A stretch of 64,000 nt of DNA from Litorilinea aerophila (GTDB taxonomy: Bacteria > Chloroflexota > Anaerolineae > Caldilineales > Caldilineaceae). Location of the stretch: contig NZ_VIGC02000032.1 of assembly GCF_006569185.2 (NCBI RefSeq), positions 1 to 64,000 of the forward strand, written 5' to 3'. Both the position numbers and the translations under genes were made by a program. Numbering within the stretch: the first letter of the stretch is position 1; every line of letters begins with the position of its first letter. Shown piece by piece: positions 1 to 8,579 of this stretch. Below the pieces are notes generated by a model. It was not told where the DNA came from. It searched no databases and was given only the letters and a program-made list of their open reading frames with translations.

Positions 1-1
1 G

Positions 2-166
2 CGCACGGTCTTCCTGGCGGCCGGCCGGGTGGAGGGACGGATCTCCACTTTCCTGACTCCGTGGACAGCTTTTGCCGCGGGTGCAGGCCTGGGTGTTGCC
101 CTCCTTTCCGGCAAAAGCCTGTTGGCCAGGCTATTCGCCCTGATTTTTAAGCGACGAAATGCATGA
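2..166 (+). CDS. C-terminal fragment of a membrane protein of unknown function
   Basis: Only the last ~54 codons lie in the window; the gene starts upstream. The open frame ends at TGA 164-166, while the other two plus frames stop earlier or read as unnatural Pro/Gly/Cys-rich peptide. The peptide contains a hydrophobic stretch (around FLTPWTAFAAGAGLGVALL) followed by a short hydrophobic segment and a basic end (KRRNA), as expected for the last membrane helices and cytosolic tail of an inner-membrane protein. No family can be assigned from this fragment. Confidence 0.45.
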   Translation, partial: RTVFLAAGRVEGRISTFLTPWTAFAAGAGLGVALLSGKSLLARLFALIFKRRNA

Positions 167-251
167 CCGTTGGTGGTCGGCAGCAGTTGGCCGTTGGCAG
201 AGGCCCATTTCAGGAATTTTTAGAAGAAACGTTGTTTAGAGGAGCCATTCC

Positions 252-899
252 ATGTCCGATTTAAAGTTAGATGCCCAACCTCGCACCGTGACCGGGCGTA
301 AGGTACGGCAACTGCGCAACCGGGGGTTGGTGCCCGTGGTGGTCTACGGCAAACAGCAGAAGCCCATGAACTTGCAGGTCCAGGCCCGAAGTCTGGAGCG
401 GGTGTTGCACCACGGTGGCACCTCTCAGCTGGTGCAGGTGCAGGTGGAGGGTGGCGAGTCCCTGAACATCCTGATTCGGGATGTGCAGCGGCATCCGGTC
501 AACCACCAGTACCTCCACGCGGATTTCTACGCCGTGAACATGGCCGAGAAGCAGCAGGTGGAAGTGCCTGTGGTGGCTGTGGGGCGTCCGGAAAGCCTGG
601 TCACCGGCCTGATGATGCTCCAGGCCCTGGACTCGGTTGAGGTGGAAGCCCTCCCGGCGGACATCCCCGCATCCATTGAGGTGGACGTGACCGGCCTCAC
701 CCCGGAAGAGCCCATCACCGTGGCCGACCTGCCCCGGCTGCCTGGCGTGGAGTACCTCAACGATCCGGAAGAGGTGGTCTTCACCATGATTGCCACCCGG
801 GTTGAGGAAGAAGAGGAAGCCGAGGAGGAAGAGGCTGCCGAGCCCGAGGTGGTCGCCAGGGGCAAGCAGGAAGAGGAAGGCGAGGAAGACGAAGAGTAA
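252..899 (+). CDS. rplY: Large ribosomal subunit protein bL25 (general stress protein Ctc type)
   Basis: Binds 5S rRNA in the large ribosomal subunit. The 215 residues match the long Ctc form: an L25 domain over about residues 1-95, a C-terminal beta domain to about 185, then a strongly acidic low-complexity tail of about 30 residues (EEEEEAEEEEAAEPE and EEEGEEDEE). The N-terminal region shows the family pattern of RxVTGRKVRQLRNRGLVPVVVYG and HPVNHQYLHADFYAV. ATG at 252 has a good AGGAG site at 240-244. The acidic tail is longer than in proteobacterial L25 but usual for Ctc-type proteins. A terminator hairpin follows at 956-990, so it appears to end its transcription unit. Confidence 0.95.
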   Translation: MSDLKLDAQPRTVTGRKVRQLRNRGLVPVVVYGKQQKPMNLQVQARSLERVLHHGGTSQLVQVQVEGGESLNILIRDVQRHPVNHQYLHADFYAVNMAEKQQVEVPVVAVGRPESLVTGLMMLQALDSVEVEALPADIPASIEVDVTGLTPEEPITVADLPRLPGVEYLNDPEEVVFTMIATRVEEEEEAEEEEAAEPEVVARGKQEEEGEEDEE

Positions 900-955
900 T
901 CCTCTCGACCTGCCGTGTCCCCTGCCGTGGCAGGCCATGGACAACGCCTTTCCCG

Positions 956-990
956 GGCCCTGGATCCAGCATCCGGGGCCTTTTGTTTTT
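956..990 (+). terminator. Rho-independent terminator after rplY
   Basis: Stem arms 956-965 (GGCCCTGGAT) and 971-980 (ATCCGGGGCC) pair with one wobble around a 5-base loop, followed directly by a T-rich tract at 981-990 (TTTTGTTTTT). It lies between convergent genes and fits termination of rplY. Confidence 0.8.
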
Positions 991-1028
991 CGCCCTCATT
1001 CACATCTCTGCCACATCTCCAATCGTCT

Positions 1029-2336
1029 TCAAGGGGACAGCCCGGCCAGGGGCTCCTCCACAAACTGCATGGGATCGACGGCCACGCCGTAGATGCGGAG
1101 TTCCCAGTGGAGGTGGGCACCGGTGCTCAGGCCGGAATTGCCCACCAGCCCCAGCAGATCTCCCTGCCGCACCATCTGGCCAGGGGTCACGTCGATCTGG
1201 CTCAGGTGCCAGTATCCGGTGAAAATGCCCCGCCCGTGATCTAGCAGAACGGCATTTCCCCGCACATCCAGGGGTTCGGCCAGGGCCACCACCCCATCCC
1301 CTGGGGCCACCACCGGCACCCCCTCGGGCGCGGCGAAGTCCTGGCCCGCGTGATAGCTGGCCACTGGCCCGCTGTTGTAGCTGCGGCGGGTGCCGAAGGG
1401 GCTGCTGGTCACATACTCCAGGGAGACAGGCCGGCTGAAGACATCCCGCCACAGGAGGGTCGGACTGACCTGGGACCAGACCGCCGTGACCTTCTCCAGC
1501 TCTGCCTGAACCAGGGTCGGCTCCAGCAGCTCTCCCCGATCGGGCGGCAGGACGATGTCCTGGGTCTCATAGTCGCCTGCCACCACCGGGATCTGCCATG
1601 TCCGGCTCAGGGGGAAGCCGTTGCGGGCCTGGTAGGTGATGATGAGGGGGTAGGGTTGAGGGGCCAGCAGGGCCGGCACGGGCAACAGAGCAAACTGCCG
1701 CAAGGGATCGGCGTCGGTGGGGGTGAAGACCACCGGCAAGCCGTTCCAGGTGGCGGTCAGGCTGAGGGGGCGCCGGGTGGTCACCCACAGCCGGCCGGTG
1801 CGCCCCTGGACCAGCGCGTCGGGCAGGGACATTGTGGCCACGGCGCCGAAGCGCAGGGGCGAAGGTGGCAACGTCTCCCGAGGGACCAGAACTGGCTGGC
1901 CGGGGAAGAGGGAAGTGTGCTCCTCCTGGCCATTCAAGGTCGCGAGCACAGCCGCATCCTGTCCATAGCGCAGGGCCACGGCTCGCAGACTTTCGCCCGG
2001 CCGGGCATAGACCACCGCCAGGTCCACGGCGGCGGTCCCCTCGCCGCCTCCAGGAATCAGGAGCACCTGCCCCACCTGAATCAGGTCCGGGTTTTGAATG
2101 CCGTTGAGCTGGATGAGGGATTCCAGGGAAACGCCGAAGCGCTCGGCGATGCCGGCCAGGGTATCCCCGGCCACCACGGTGTAGGTGCCCGCGTTCCCCT
2201 GGGCTGCGGCGCTTTCTGGGCGCCACCGAAAGGCTCCGGTCAGGCCCATCCACAGGGCCAGGGCCAGGACCAATGCCTGGAGCAGACCATACCACGGCCA
2301 GGTATGGCGAATGCCAGATTGTACCTCGTCCTTCAC
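1029..2336 (-). CDS. LysM and M23 metallopeptidase domain protein (cell-wall endopeptidase)
   Basis: A 435-residue secreted or membrane-anchored peptidoglycan endopeptidase. Residues 15-34 form an N-terminal signal anchor. A LysM domain covers about 51-95 (TYTVVAGDTLAGIAERFG to VGQVLLIPGG) and a second, weaker LysM-like unit covers about 109-152. The C-terminal M23 (LytM/lysostaphin) domain carries the zinc ligands and catalytic residues: H329 and D333 in YHAGQDFAAP, and H408/H410 in GAHLHWEL. All four are present, so activity is likely. Between the LysM units and the peptidase is a ~170-residue beta-rich region without a recognised family. It is the last gene of the minus-strand run and lies 32 bases after hpt. 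A role in wall remodelling is inferred from the domains. Confidence 0.9.
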   Translation of the reverse strand: MKDEVQSGIRHTWPWYGLLQALVLALALWMGLTGAFRWRPESAAAQGNAGTYTVVAGDTLAGIAERFGVSLESLIQLNGIQNPDLIQVGQVLLIPGGGEGTAAVDLAVVYARPGESLRAVALRYGQDAAVLATLNGQEEHTSLFPGQPVLVPRETLPPSPLRFGAVATMSLPDALVQGRTGRLWVTTRRPLSLTATWNGLPVVFTPTDADPLRQFALLPVPALLAPQPYPLIITYQARNGFPLSRTWQIPVVAGDYETQDIVLPPDRGELLEPTLVQAELEKVTAVWSQVSPTLLWRDVFSRPVSLEYVTSSPFGTRRSYNSGPVASYHAGQDFAAPEGVPVVAPGDGVVALAEPLDVRGNAVLLDHGRGIFTGYWHLSQIDVTPGQMVRQGDLLGLVGNSGLSTGAHLHWELRIYGVAVDPMQFVEEPLAGLSP

Positions 2337-2368
2337 GGCTTCCCTCCGGAGCGGCTCCCCTTGCCGGC

Positions 2369-2962
2369 TTACGAGCGGTAAATGTCCGGCTTCAGGATGC
2401 CGATGTAGGGCAGATTGCGAAATACCTCGTTGTAGTCTAACCCATAGCCGACCACAAAGTCGTTGGGGATGGAAAAGCCGATCCAGTCCACGTGGATATC
2501 GACTTCCCGGCGGTCTGGCTTGTCCAACAGGGTGACGATGCGCAGGCTCGCGGGGCGTCGTTCCCGCAGGATGCGCACCAGGTAGTCCAGGGTGTTGCCG
2601 CTGTCGATGATGTCTTCCACGATGAGGATGTTGCGGCCTTCGATGGGGTGGTTCAGGTCTTTCAAAATGCGCACCACGCCGCTGCTCTGGGTCCCGGCGC
2701 CGTAGCTGCTGGTGGCCATGAAGTCAATTTCGTGGGGGATGTCAATGGCCCGAATCAGGTCGGCCATGAAGACGATGCTCCCCTTCAGCACGGAGACCAG
2801 CAGCAGATCCTGGCCCCGGTAGGCGTCGCTGATGCGCTGGCCCAGCTCACACACCCGCTGCTGCAGAGTCTGTTCATCCACCAGGACCCGCTCGATGGCG
2901 TCGTCCAGTGAACGGTGGTGGAGCGCGGCCATCAGGCTCTGGGAGCTGTGGGGTGGCGACAT
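2369..2962 (-). CDS. hpt: Hypoxanthine phosphoribosyltransferase
   Basis: Purine salvage: transfers phosphoribosyl from PRPP to hypoxanthine (and guanine) to make IMP/GMP in the cytosol. The PRPP-binding motif ILIVEDIIDSGNT is at about residues 112-124, and the family segment SVLKGSIVFMADLIRAI is at 57-73. The frame is open upstream to 3019, but ATG 2962 is chosen because AGGAGG lies 8 bases before it (complement of 2971-2976) and the usual protein length is then obtained (197 aa, slightly long at the N terminus). Next to tilS-family genes and M23 on the same strand; hpt often neighbours tilS in bacteria, and here a few genes intervene. Confidence 0.95.
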   Translation of the reverse strand: MSPPHSSQSLMAALHHRSLDDAIERVLVDEQTLQQRVCELGQRISDAYRGQDLLLVSVLKGSIVFMADLIRAIDIPHEIDFMATSSYGAGTQSSGVVRILKDLNHPIEGRNILIVEDIIDSGNTLDYLVRILRERRPASLRIVTLLDKPDRREVDIHVDWIGFSIPNDFVVGYGLDYNEVFRNLPYIGILKPDIYRS

Positions 2963-3087
2963 GTTTAAATCCTCCTCTTTGCCTTCAGAGAACGGTTGCA
3001 GATGATCCTCCGGGGGCATTCTGTACCGGCGGCTGTCGCGTCCAGCGCCGCTCGCCGGGGTAGCTGGACGGCGTCCATTGCCGGAAA

Positions 3088-4680
3088 TCAGTGGGATAGC
3101 ACCGGCTTCACCGGCGCCATGTCCGCAGCGTGTACCGGTGACATCTGGAATGCTAGCTGGAATGACGTCTGAGATGTGGTCTGAGCTAACGGCTGGGAGG
3201 GAAGCGCCTCGGTCGCCGGTTCAGGCGTTGCCGTCGGCGTTGGGGCCTGGGGCACCGCCTCTACTGGCAGGAGGGGTACCTGTTCCAGGGGGCCGGCCGT
3301 CTGCACCATGGGCGCGTAAACCCAGCCCGTTTGCCCTCCATATTCCACCTGCCACCACTCTGGCCAGGTGGGATGATGCCCGGTGATGGGCAGGGCTGTT
3401 CCCTGGGCCAGCTGGTCCAGGATGGGATAGTCGGTGCCGGGGCCGGCCCGCAGGTTGAGCAGGAAGACAGTCACGTAGGCGGTAGGCACAGCCGGCGTGG
3501 GAAGCGGTGTGGGGGTGGGTGGGGGTGGGGCCGGCACCTGGGCCGCAGCCACGGCGACGCCACCGCCTGCCTTGAATTGCCCGCTCCACTGTCCGGCGAG
3601 GGCCAGGTACTGCTCGCCGAAGGCTGCGCTGGGCTCGATGTAGGTGCCTTCGGGCCACTCGTTAAAGCTGTTAATGACGATCCAGTTGGGGTTGCTGGCC
3701 ATGGCTGCCTGCCAACTGCGGGCGAAATAGTTGCCGCCCTCCCGATCCTGCACAAAGCCCACGCCCGGCCGAATGCGCACATCGTTGTAGCCGGGCATCA
3801 CTGTGGCCACCCAAAATTTGTAGCTCCCAAATCGTTCTCGGGCCGCGGCCACCTGGCCGGCAAACTTCTGGTTGACACTGTACAGATCGGCTGGGGGATT
3901 CCAGGTGTTGCTGTAGAGGTGATGGCCATCAAAGACGGCCAGGTAGCTGGTGTCCACCCCTTCGCCGATCCAGATGCTGGTGTGTCCGGGATCCACCTGC
4001 TGGCGGATGGCCTGCCAGGTGTCGACGCTGTAGAGGGTCGGTCGCCAGAAAAAGAGGACCGGCCGTCCGTCGACCCGGAGATACGCCGGGTGGCTGGCAT
4101 GGCGACTCAGCGCCTGCTGGAGGGCATCGGTCACGGCTCCCACGTTGCCCAGAAAGGGCGAATCTGTCTCGAAGAGGATGCCGATCCGAAAGCCTCGTGC
4201 GGCCGCTTCGTCCAGCATGGCAGCCAGGTTGGGCTCCGTCTGGTTGCTGTCGCCGTGGGGACCGTACCAGGCCACCAGGAAGGCGTCGATGCCTGCGCCT
4301 TGTGCCTGCTGGATATGACGCCCCATGACTTCCCGATCCCGGCTGGCATAGGGCTGGGCTGGCAGGTCGCTCAGGCGGTCATAGGTCCAGGTCTGCTCGT
4401 CGAACCAGGTGTAGTAGAAGGCCAGCACCAGGGGATCACCGCTGCTCTGGGCGGCGGGCCGGCTGGACGGCGCAGCCTTCAGCGTGTCGGGGGAAAGCCA
4501 CAGGCCTAGCAGGGCCAGCAGACTCAACAGCACCAGGGTGAGGAAGATGCGCCAGCCGAGCCGTAGCTGGATGGGCGCATCGGGTGTCGAGCTTGCCAGG
4601 GGCAACGATGCCCCGAACGTGTTAGATGGGTGATTTGATTGCGTATCCACGAAGGCGGATCCTAACATGTCTGCTTCCAT
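3088..4680 (-). CDS. GH99-like glycoside hydrolase domain protein with C-terminal SH3b domain, membrane anchored
   Basis: The 530-residue protein has a short polar N terminus, one membrane helix at about 43-62 (WRIFLTLVLLSLLALLGLWL), an extracytoplasmic GH99-like (endo-alpha-mannosidase-like) domain at about 84-365, a Pro/Thr linker (PAPPPPTPTPLPTPAVP), a bacterial SH3 domain at about 400-462 (LNLRAGPGTDYPILDQL to GWVYAPM), and a Pro/Thr/Gln-rich tail. Key evidence for the GH99 fold is VLAFYYTWFDEQTW near the start and FNEWPEGTYIEPS near residue 340, which matches the family's Glu-bearing NEWxEGTxIEP signature. Substrate is unknown. SH3b suggests wall or glycan attachment. M5 (4668) is an alternative start. 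It sits inside a housekeeping operon between a Nudix gene and hpt. Confidence 0.75.
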   Translation of the reverse strand: MEADMLGSAFVDTQSNHPSNTFGASLPLASSTPDAPIQLRLGWRIFLTLVLLSLLALLGLWLSPDTLKAAPSSRPAAQSSGDPLVLAFYYTWFDEQTWTYDRLSDLPAQPYASRDREVMGRHIQQAQGAGIDAFLVAWYGPHGDSNQTEPNLAAMLDEAAARGFRIGILFETDSPFLGNVGAVTDALQQALSRHASHPAYLRVDGRPVLFFWRPTLYSVDTWQAIRQQVDPGHTSIWIGEGVDTSYLAVFDGHHLYSNTWNPPADLYSVNQKFAGQVAAARERFGSYKFWVATVMPGYNDVRIRPGVGFVQDREGGNYFARSWQAAMASNPNWIVINSFNEWPEGTYIEPSAAFGEQYLALAGQWSGQFKAGGGVAVAAAQVPAPPPPTPTPLPTPAVPTAYVTVFLLNLRAGPGTDYPILDQLAQGTALPITGHHPTWPEWWQVEYGGQTGWVYAPMVQTAGPLEQVPLLPVEAVPQAPTPTATPEPATEALPSQPLAQTTSQTSFQLAFQMSPVHAADMAPVKPVLSH

Positions 4681-4713
4681 CCCGCCAAATCAGGATGGCC
4701 GCCTGGGTGGAGC

Positions 4714-5409
4714 TCAGTTGACCGCTTGCTTCAGCGCCTGGACTGCGGGCAGGGCCAGGAATTCCCCCAGGATCATGGCCGTGGCTCCCCATACCGTTTG
4801 CCCTTCTATATCGAAAAAGGGTACCAGGGCCACCCGATCCCGCAGTTGCCACTCCTCCTGGCGCAGGCGGCTCGGATCCAGGAAGGTCAACAGGGGGACT
4901 TCCAGCAGCCGGGCCACTTCGTACGGGTCGATGTGGAAGGCGGGCCGGTAGCCGATCCAGCCGACCGTAGGCTGGACCAAAAAGTTGCTGGCGTGGATGT
5001 AGAGGGGGCTCAGCCGGCCCAGCACCTCCACCTCCTCGGGCGGCACGCCGATCTCCTCGTGGGCCTCCCGCAGGGCCGTCTGGGTGAGATCGCCATCAGC
5101 CTCTTCATAGCCGCCGCCGGGCAGCCCCACTTGCCCACTGTGGACGCCGTCGTAGGTCTGGCGCAGGATCAGGGGCAGGTAGATCTGCCCTTCGCGCGGG
5201 TAGAGCAGGAGGAGTACCCCGCCCCGGCGAACGTGGGCGCCGGCCTGTTCAGGGATAATGTCCCCGGGACGAGGCCGCGGGGCCATCCGGTTTTGGGCCG
5301 GCCGTCCAGGGAGCGGGCCCTGCAGGTCGGCCCGGAGCTGTGCGAGAAACGAGCTGTGCGTTGGATCCATGGCTTCCTGGTTTCTCATACGCTGGGCTAC
5401 GGAGCCCAT
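4714..5409 (-). CDS. Nudix hydrolase, CoA pyrophosphatase type
   Basis: Predicted to hydrolyse CoA or its derivatives to phosphopantetheine and adenosine 3',5'-bisphosphate. The UPF0035 signature VHSGQVGLPGGGYEEAD runs straight into the Nudix box residues TALREAHEEIGVPPEEV, the pattern typical of CoA-type Nudix enzymes. Length is about 231 aa. The frame stays open into the upstream methyltransferase gene, so the start must be internal. ATG 5409 follows the rlmI stop by a few bases. ATG 5388 and ATG 5370 (with AGGA just upstream) are alternatives. Co-transcribed with rlmI and the GH99-like gene by spacing. Confidence 0.85.
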   Translation of the reverse strand: MGSVAQRMRNQEAMDPTHSSFLAQLRADLQGPLPGRPAQNRMAPRPRPGDIIPEQAGAHVRRGGVLLLLYPREGQIYLPLILRQTYDGVHSGQVGLPGGGYEEADGDLTQTALREAHEEIGVPPEEVEVLGRLSPLYIHASNFLVQPTVGWIGYRPAFHIDPYEVARLLEVPLLTFLDPSRLRQEEWQLRDRVALVPFFDIEGQTVWGATAMILGEFLALPAVQALKQAVN

Positions 5410-5413
5410 GATG

Positions 5414-6652
5414 TCATCCGCTTGCGGCCATGGTGGCCTGCCCAACCCGGCAGAGAAATCCCTGCAGGTACTCCCCTTCGGGGAAGTGGAGGGCGACCGG
5501 GTGATCCGGCGCCTGGTGCAGCCATTCCAGGATCTGGACCTCCCGGCCCACGTCCAGGCTGGCGCCAAAGAGCACTTTCTGGAAGAGATCCAGGCTCACC
5601 AGGCCGCTGCAACTGAAGGTTACCAGAATCCCGCCGGGCCGGACCATCTGCATGCCCAGCATGTTGATGTCCTTGTAGCCCCGCAGCCCTCGTTCCAGGT
5701 TGCGTCGGCTCTGGACGAACTTGGGCGGGTCCAGAATGACCACGTCGAAGGCCGGCCGCCCGGGCTGATCGCGCCAGTCCCGCAGGATCTGGAAGACGTC
5801 GCCGGCGATGCTCTCTGCCTGTGCATCCGGGTCGAAGCCGTTGAGCCGCAGGTTAGCCTCGCCCAGTTCCAGGGCAGCCACGCTGCTGTCGATGTTGACC
5901 ACGTGGGTTGCGCCGGCCGCCAGGGCGTGAACGGCGAAGGCTCCCGTGTAGCTGAAGGCGTTCAGCACCCTCGCCCCCTGGCAGTACAAGGCTACCCGTC
6001 GTCGGTTCTCACGCTGATCCGTGTAAAATCCGGTCTTCTGGCCGCCCAGGAGATCCACCAGAAAACGGAGCGGACCTTCGTGGACTTCCACCGGGCCGGT
6101 GGGGGCGGTGCCGGCCAGGAGGCCCGTGGCGTCGGGCAGCCCCTCCTGCCGCCGGGCGGCCATCTCACTCCGTTCCAGCACCCCCTGGCAGCCGGTCAGC
6201 GTCAGCAACATCTGTGCCAGGGCCTCTTTGCGCCGGTCGATGGCCAGGGTGCCGGCCTGGAGCACCAGGAACGGCCCGTAGCGGTCCACAATCAGCCCTG
6301 GCAGGCCATCGCTTTCACCGTTGACCAGGCGATAGGCGTCTGTCTGCCCCTGGATGGTGGGGTGTTGCCGTTGTCGCACCGCTTCCGCCAGGCGACGCTG
6401 CCAGAAGCGATCATCGATGGTTTCCCCGGGATCCCAGGTGAGGAGGCGAACCTGGATCTGGCTGGCGCGGTTCAGATACCCCCGAGCCAGCCAGTTTCCC
6501 TGGGCGTCCACCACATCCACCGGTTCGCCATCCACGGCTTCGCCGGCAATATGGGCGATGGCGCCGCTGAAGATCCAGGGGTGAAACTGGCGCACCGGTT
6601 TTTCCCGGCCCGGCTTGAGGCGGACCTGGGGCAGGGGACGATCAGTGGCCAT
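5414..6652 (-). CDS. rlmI: Class I SAM-dependent 23S rRNA methyltransferase, RlmI family
   Basis: Methylates a cytosine of 23S rRNA at C5 in the E. coli family prototype. N-terminal PUA-like region (RQFHPWIFSGAIAHI), an EEHEE-type linker domain, and a Rossmann methyltransferase domain with the SAM motif VLNAFSYTGAFAVHALAAGA, the acidic motif in VNIDSS, the DPPKF motif (VVILDPPKFVQSRR) and the catalytic Cys in VTFSCSG. ATG 6652 is chosen over the longer frame because GGAG lies 9 bases upstream and homologous sequence begins there. This gives 412 aa, usual for the family. It overlaps the preceding small gene by 11 bases, suggesting translational coupling. The exact target base is not provable from sequence. 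Confidence 0.88.
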   Translation of the reverse strand: MATDRPLPQVRLKPGREKPVRQFHPWIFSGAIAHIAGEAVDGEPVDVVDAQGNWLARGYLNRASQIQVRLLTWDPGETIDDRFWQRRLAEAVRQRQHPTIQGQTDAYRLVNGESDGLPGLIVDRYGPFLVLQAGTLAIDRRKEALAQMLLTLTGCQGVLERSEMAARRQEGLPDATGLLAGTAPTGPVEVHEGPLRFLVDLLGGQKTGFYTDQRENRRRVALYCQGARVLNAFSYTGAFAVHALAAGATHVVNIDSSVAALELGEANLRLNGFDPDAQAESIAGDVFQILRDWRDQPGRPAFDVVILDPPKFVQSRRNLERGLRGYKDINMLGMQMVRPGGILVTFSCSGLVSLDLFQKVLFGASLDVGREVQILEWLHQAPDHPVALHFPEGEYLQGFLCRVGQATMAASG

Positions 6653-6920
6653 GGTTCTTGTCTCCGGCAGCATCGTGGTCTTCGGCGGAAGGGGTGGCGG
6701 CCTCCGGATCATCCTCGTCCACTTCCCAGCCGTAGGCATTGATGAGAATCCGCTGGTCGGGCAGGTGGATGACCCGGCGCTGGGGATCGTACTGAAATGG
6801 GACCTGGCCTTCCGGCGTGGTCAGTACGCCGGTGACCTGTTCTGGGCGGCGCTCCTGGAAGCGGACTGTGTACCCTTTGTAGATGAGCCAGTGGGTGAGG
6901 GGTTTGACATTGGGTCTCAT
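6642..6920 (-). CDS. Small protein of unknown function between tilS and rlmI
   Basis: About 92 aa: MRPNVKPLTHWLIYKGYTVRF at the start, a beta-rich middle (VTGVLTTPEGQVPFQYDPQRRVIHLPDQRILINAYGWEVDEDD) and a charged acidic/His tail. No family recognised. ATG 6920 overlaps the tilS TGA as ATGA (6917-6920), a classic coupled start; an upstream in-frame ATG at 6935 is possible. Its 3' end overlaps rlmI. Codon use looks like that of its neighbours and the position is fixed between two RNA-modification genes. It has no membrane segment or signal. Function not assigned. Confidence 0.7.
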   Translation of the reverse strand: MRPNVKPLTHWLIYKGYTVRFQERRPEQVTGVLTTPEGQVPFQYDPQRRVIHLPDQRILINAYGWEVDEDDPEAATPSAEDHDAAGDKNHGH

Positions 6921-8491
6921 GGAAGTCGTTGCCATTGGAGTTGTAACACCTGTCGGGTTTGGTCGGTAATGCGCACCTGGTGGCTGATGGCCTGGCCGCA
7001 GATCCACACCGGCCGGCGCTCTGCCCGCTCGATGACCACGGGCCAGCCGGCGCGCAGGGCGGCGGGCACCTTGCGGTCGGTGAAGAAGTCCCCCAGGCTC
7101 TTGTGGCGGCCGCCCATGCCCAGGGGGGCAAAACGGGCCCCAGGCCAGGGCGTGGTCAGGGCCAGGGTGTGGACTCGATCCGCGTCCAGGAAGGCCCGCC
7201 AGGGCTCCCCGGGGGTGCGCCAGTCTGGGGGGAGATGCTGGATGGGGTAGCAGCGGCACAGGAGCTGCCAGTGCCTGCCCGCCTGGAGCTGGCCCGGGCA
7301 GGGGATCGGCGCCTCGCCCACCGTCTGGCGCCAGCCAGTCCCCAGGAAGGGGTGTTGGGGGGCGAAAGGCAGCTCATCGTCCCGGTGCAGGCTGAGCCGT
7401 GCCGGCGTCCTGTCCGTAGCGCCGGCCACGGTCCACACCAGGTGGTCGAGCAGGGGGTACGGGCCGCCGGCATGGGTGCTCTGTTCCAGCCGGGCCAGGA
7501 TGTTGTCGATGTGGTGAAAGCCGACGGCCCGCAGGTCGGCCTGCATCTCGGCCAGGGCCTGGCGCAGCACCCCCCGCTGGGTGGCCGGGTCCTGGGCCAG
7601 GAGGCCGGTCAGATCCAGCACCACGCGCTCCGCTGGCGTCCGCTCCAGGGTCAGCTGGTCCAGCGCCTTTCGATCCCAGCGTTCGGCCCGCCGGGCTTCC
7701 TGGGCCAGGAGGTCGGCGGTGCGGGCCAGGGTTTCCACCACCCGGGGGTTGATGGTGGCCAGCTCCGGCAGCAGCTGGTGGCGGATGCGGTTGCGCAGGA
7801 AGGAGAGGTCGTGGTTGCTTGGATCCTCGCGCCAGGGCAGGCCAAAGGCCTCCAGATAGGCCCGGATGGCCGCCCGACGCACGCCCAGCAGGGGCCGAAC
7901 CAGGTAAACCGGGGAGCGTGATGGATTCGTGGGGGAATCGTCAGGAAGTGGACCGACCCACGCCATGGCGCCCAGCCCGGCCAGGCCGCTGCCCCGGAGG
8001 AGGTTCATGAGCAGGGTTTCGGCCTGGTCGTCCTGGTGGTGGGCCACGGCCACCACCGGAGGTTGCCCCGGCGGCGTAATGGCCCGGGCCACCTCTCCCA
8101 GGAAGCGGTAGCGAAGCCGGCGGGCTGCGGCCTCTGGCCCTTCGGGGCGATGGGTCAGCTCCTGGGGGGAGAGGCGACGGCTGTGGCAGGGGAGTCCCAA
8201 CTGGTCCGCCAGCCCGGCCACAAAGGCGGCATCCTCGGCAGAGTCCGGGCGCAGGCTGTGGTCCAGGTGGGCGACGTGGAGGTGAAGTTGCCAGAGGTCG
8301 GCCACCTGGTGCAGGGCGTGGAGCAGGCAGACGCTGTCTCCGCCGCCGCTGACGCCCACCAGGACCGTGGTCCCCGCGGAGGTGGCGGCGGGGAACAGTT
8401 GAAAGCGGGTTTGGGCGTCCATCAGCGCCGCGATCAGCGGGCGCGCCCCTGGTGGCCATGTGGCCATCCGCTGCTGAAACTCGGTCTTCAC
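6917..8491 (-). CDS. tilS: tRNA(Ile)-lysidine synthase
   Basis: Converts C34 of the CAU-anticodon tRNA-Ile to lysidine using ATP and lysine, an essential decoding step. The PP-loop motif VGVSGGGDSVC is at about residues 45-55. The family segments HLDHSLRPDSAEDAAF, RRLRYRFLGEVAR and HHQDDQAETLLMNLLRGSGLAGLGAM follow. The middle and C-terminal TilS domains are recognisable by KSLGDFFTDRKVPAALRAGWPVVIER. Total 524 aa, typical for the longer TilS form. The annotated start is GTG 8491, with ATG 8467 as alternative. A -10 hexamer ends 7 bases before GTG 8491, so the transcript may be leaderless or nearly so. Confidence 0.95.
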   Translation of the reverse strand: MKTEFQQRMATWPPGARPLIAALMDAQTRFQLFPAATSAGTTVLVGVSGGGDSVCLLHALHQVADLWQLHLHVAHLDHSLRPDSAEDAAFVAGLADQLGLPCHSRRLSPQELTHRPEGPEAAARRLRYRFLGEVARAITPPGQPPVVAVAHHQDDQAETLLMNLLRGSGLAGLGAMAWVGPLPDDSPTNPSRSPVYLVRPLLGVRRAAIRAYLEAFGLPWREDPSNHDLSFLRNRIRHQLLPELATINPRVVETLARTADLLAQEARRAERWDRKALDQLTLERTPAERVVLDLTGLLAQDPATQRGVLRQALAEMQADLRAVGFHHIDNILARLEQSTHAGGPYPLLDHLVWTVAGATDRTPARLSLHRDDELPFAPQHPFLGTGWRQTVGEAPIPCPGQLQAGRHWQLLCRCYPIQHLPPDWRTPGEPWRAFLDADRVHTLALTTPWPGARFAPLGMGGRHKSLGDFFTDRKVPAALRAGWPVVIERAERRPVWICGQAISHQVRITDQTRQVLQLQWQRLP

Positions 8492-8494
8492 AGC

Positions 8495-8508
8495 CGCATT
8501 ATACCACA
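8495..8508 (-). promoter_or_regulatory. Extended -10 promoter of the tilS operon
   Basis: On the minus strand this reads TGTGGTATAATGCG, containing TGG-TATAAT (perfect -10, complement of 8498-8503, with an extended TGn). No good -35 is visible. The expected start of transcription, about 7 bases downstream, falls on or next to the GTG 8491 start codon. The same 14 bases occur in the opposite direction at 8580-8593. Confidence 0.65.
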
Positions 8509-8579
8509 GGAAACGCTGTCGGGGCCGGGTTGGAATGGTATGGGGAAATCGGGCTGCCCTTTTTTCACGGAAATTTGCT

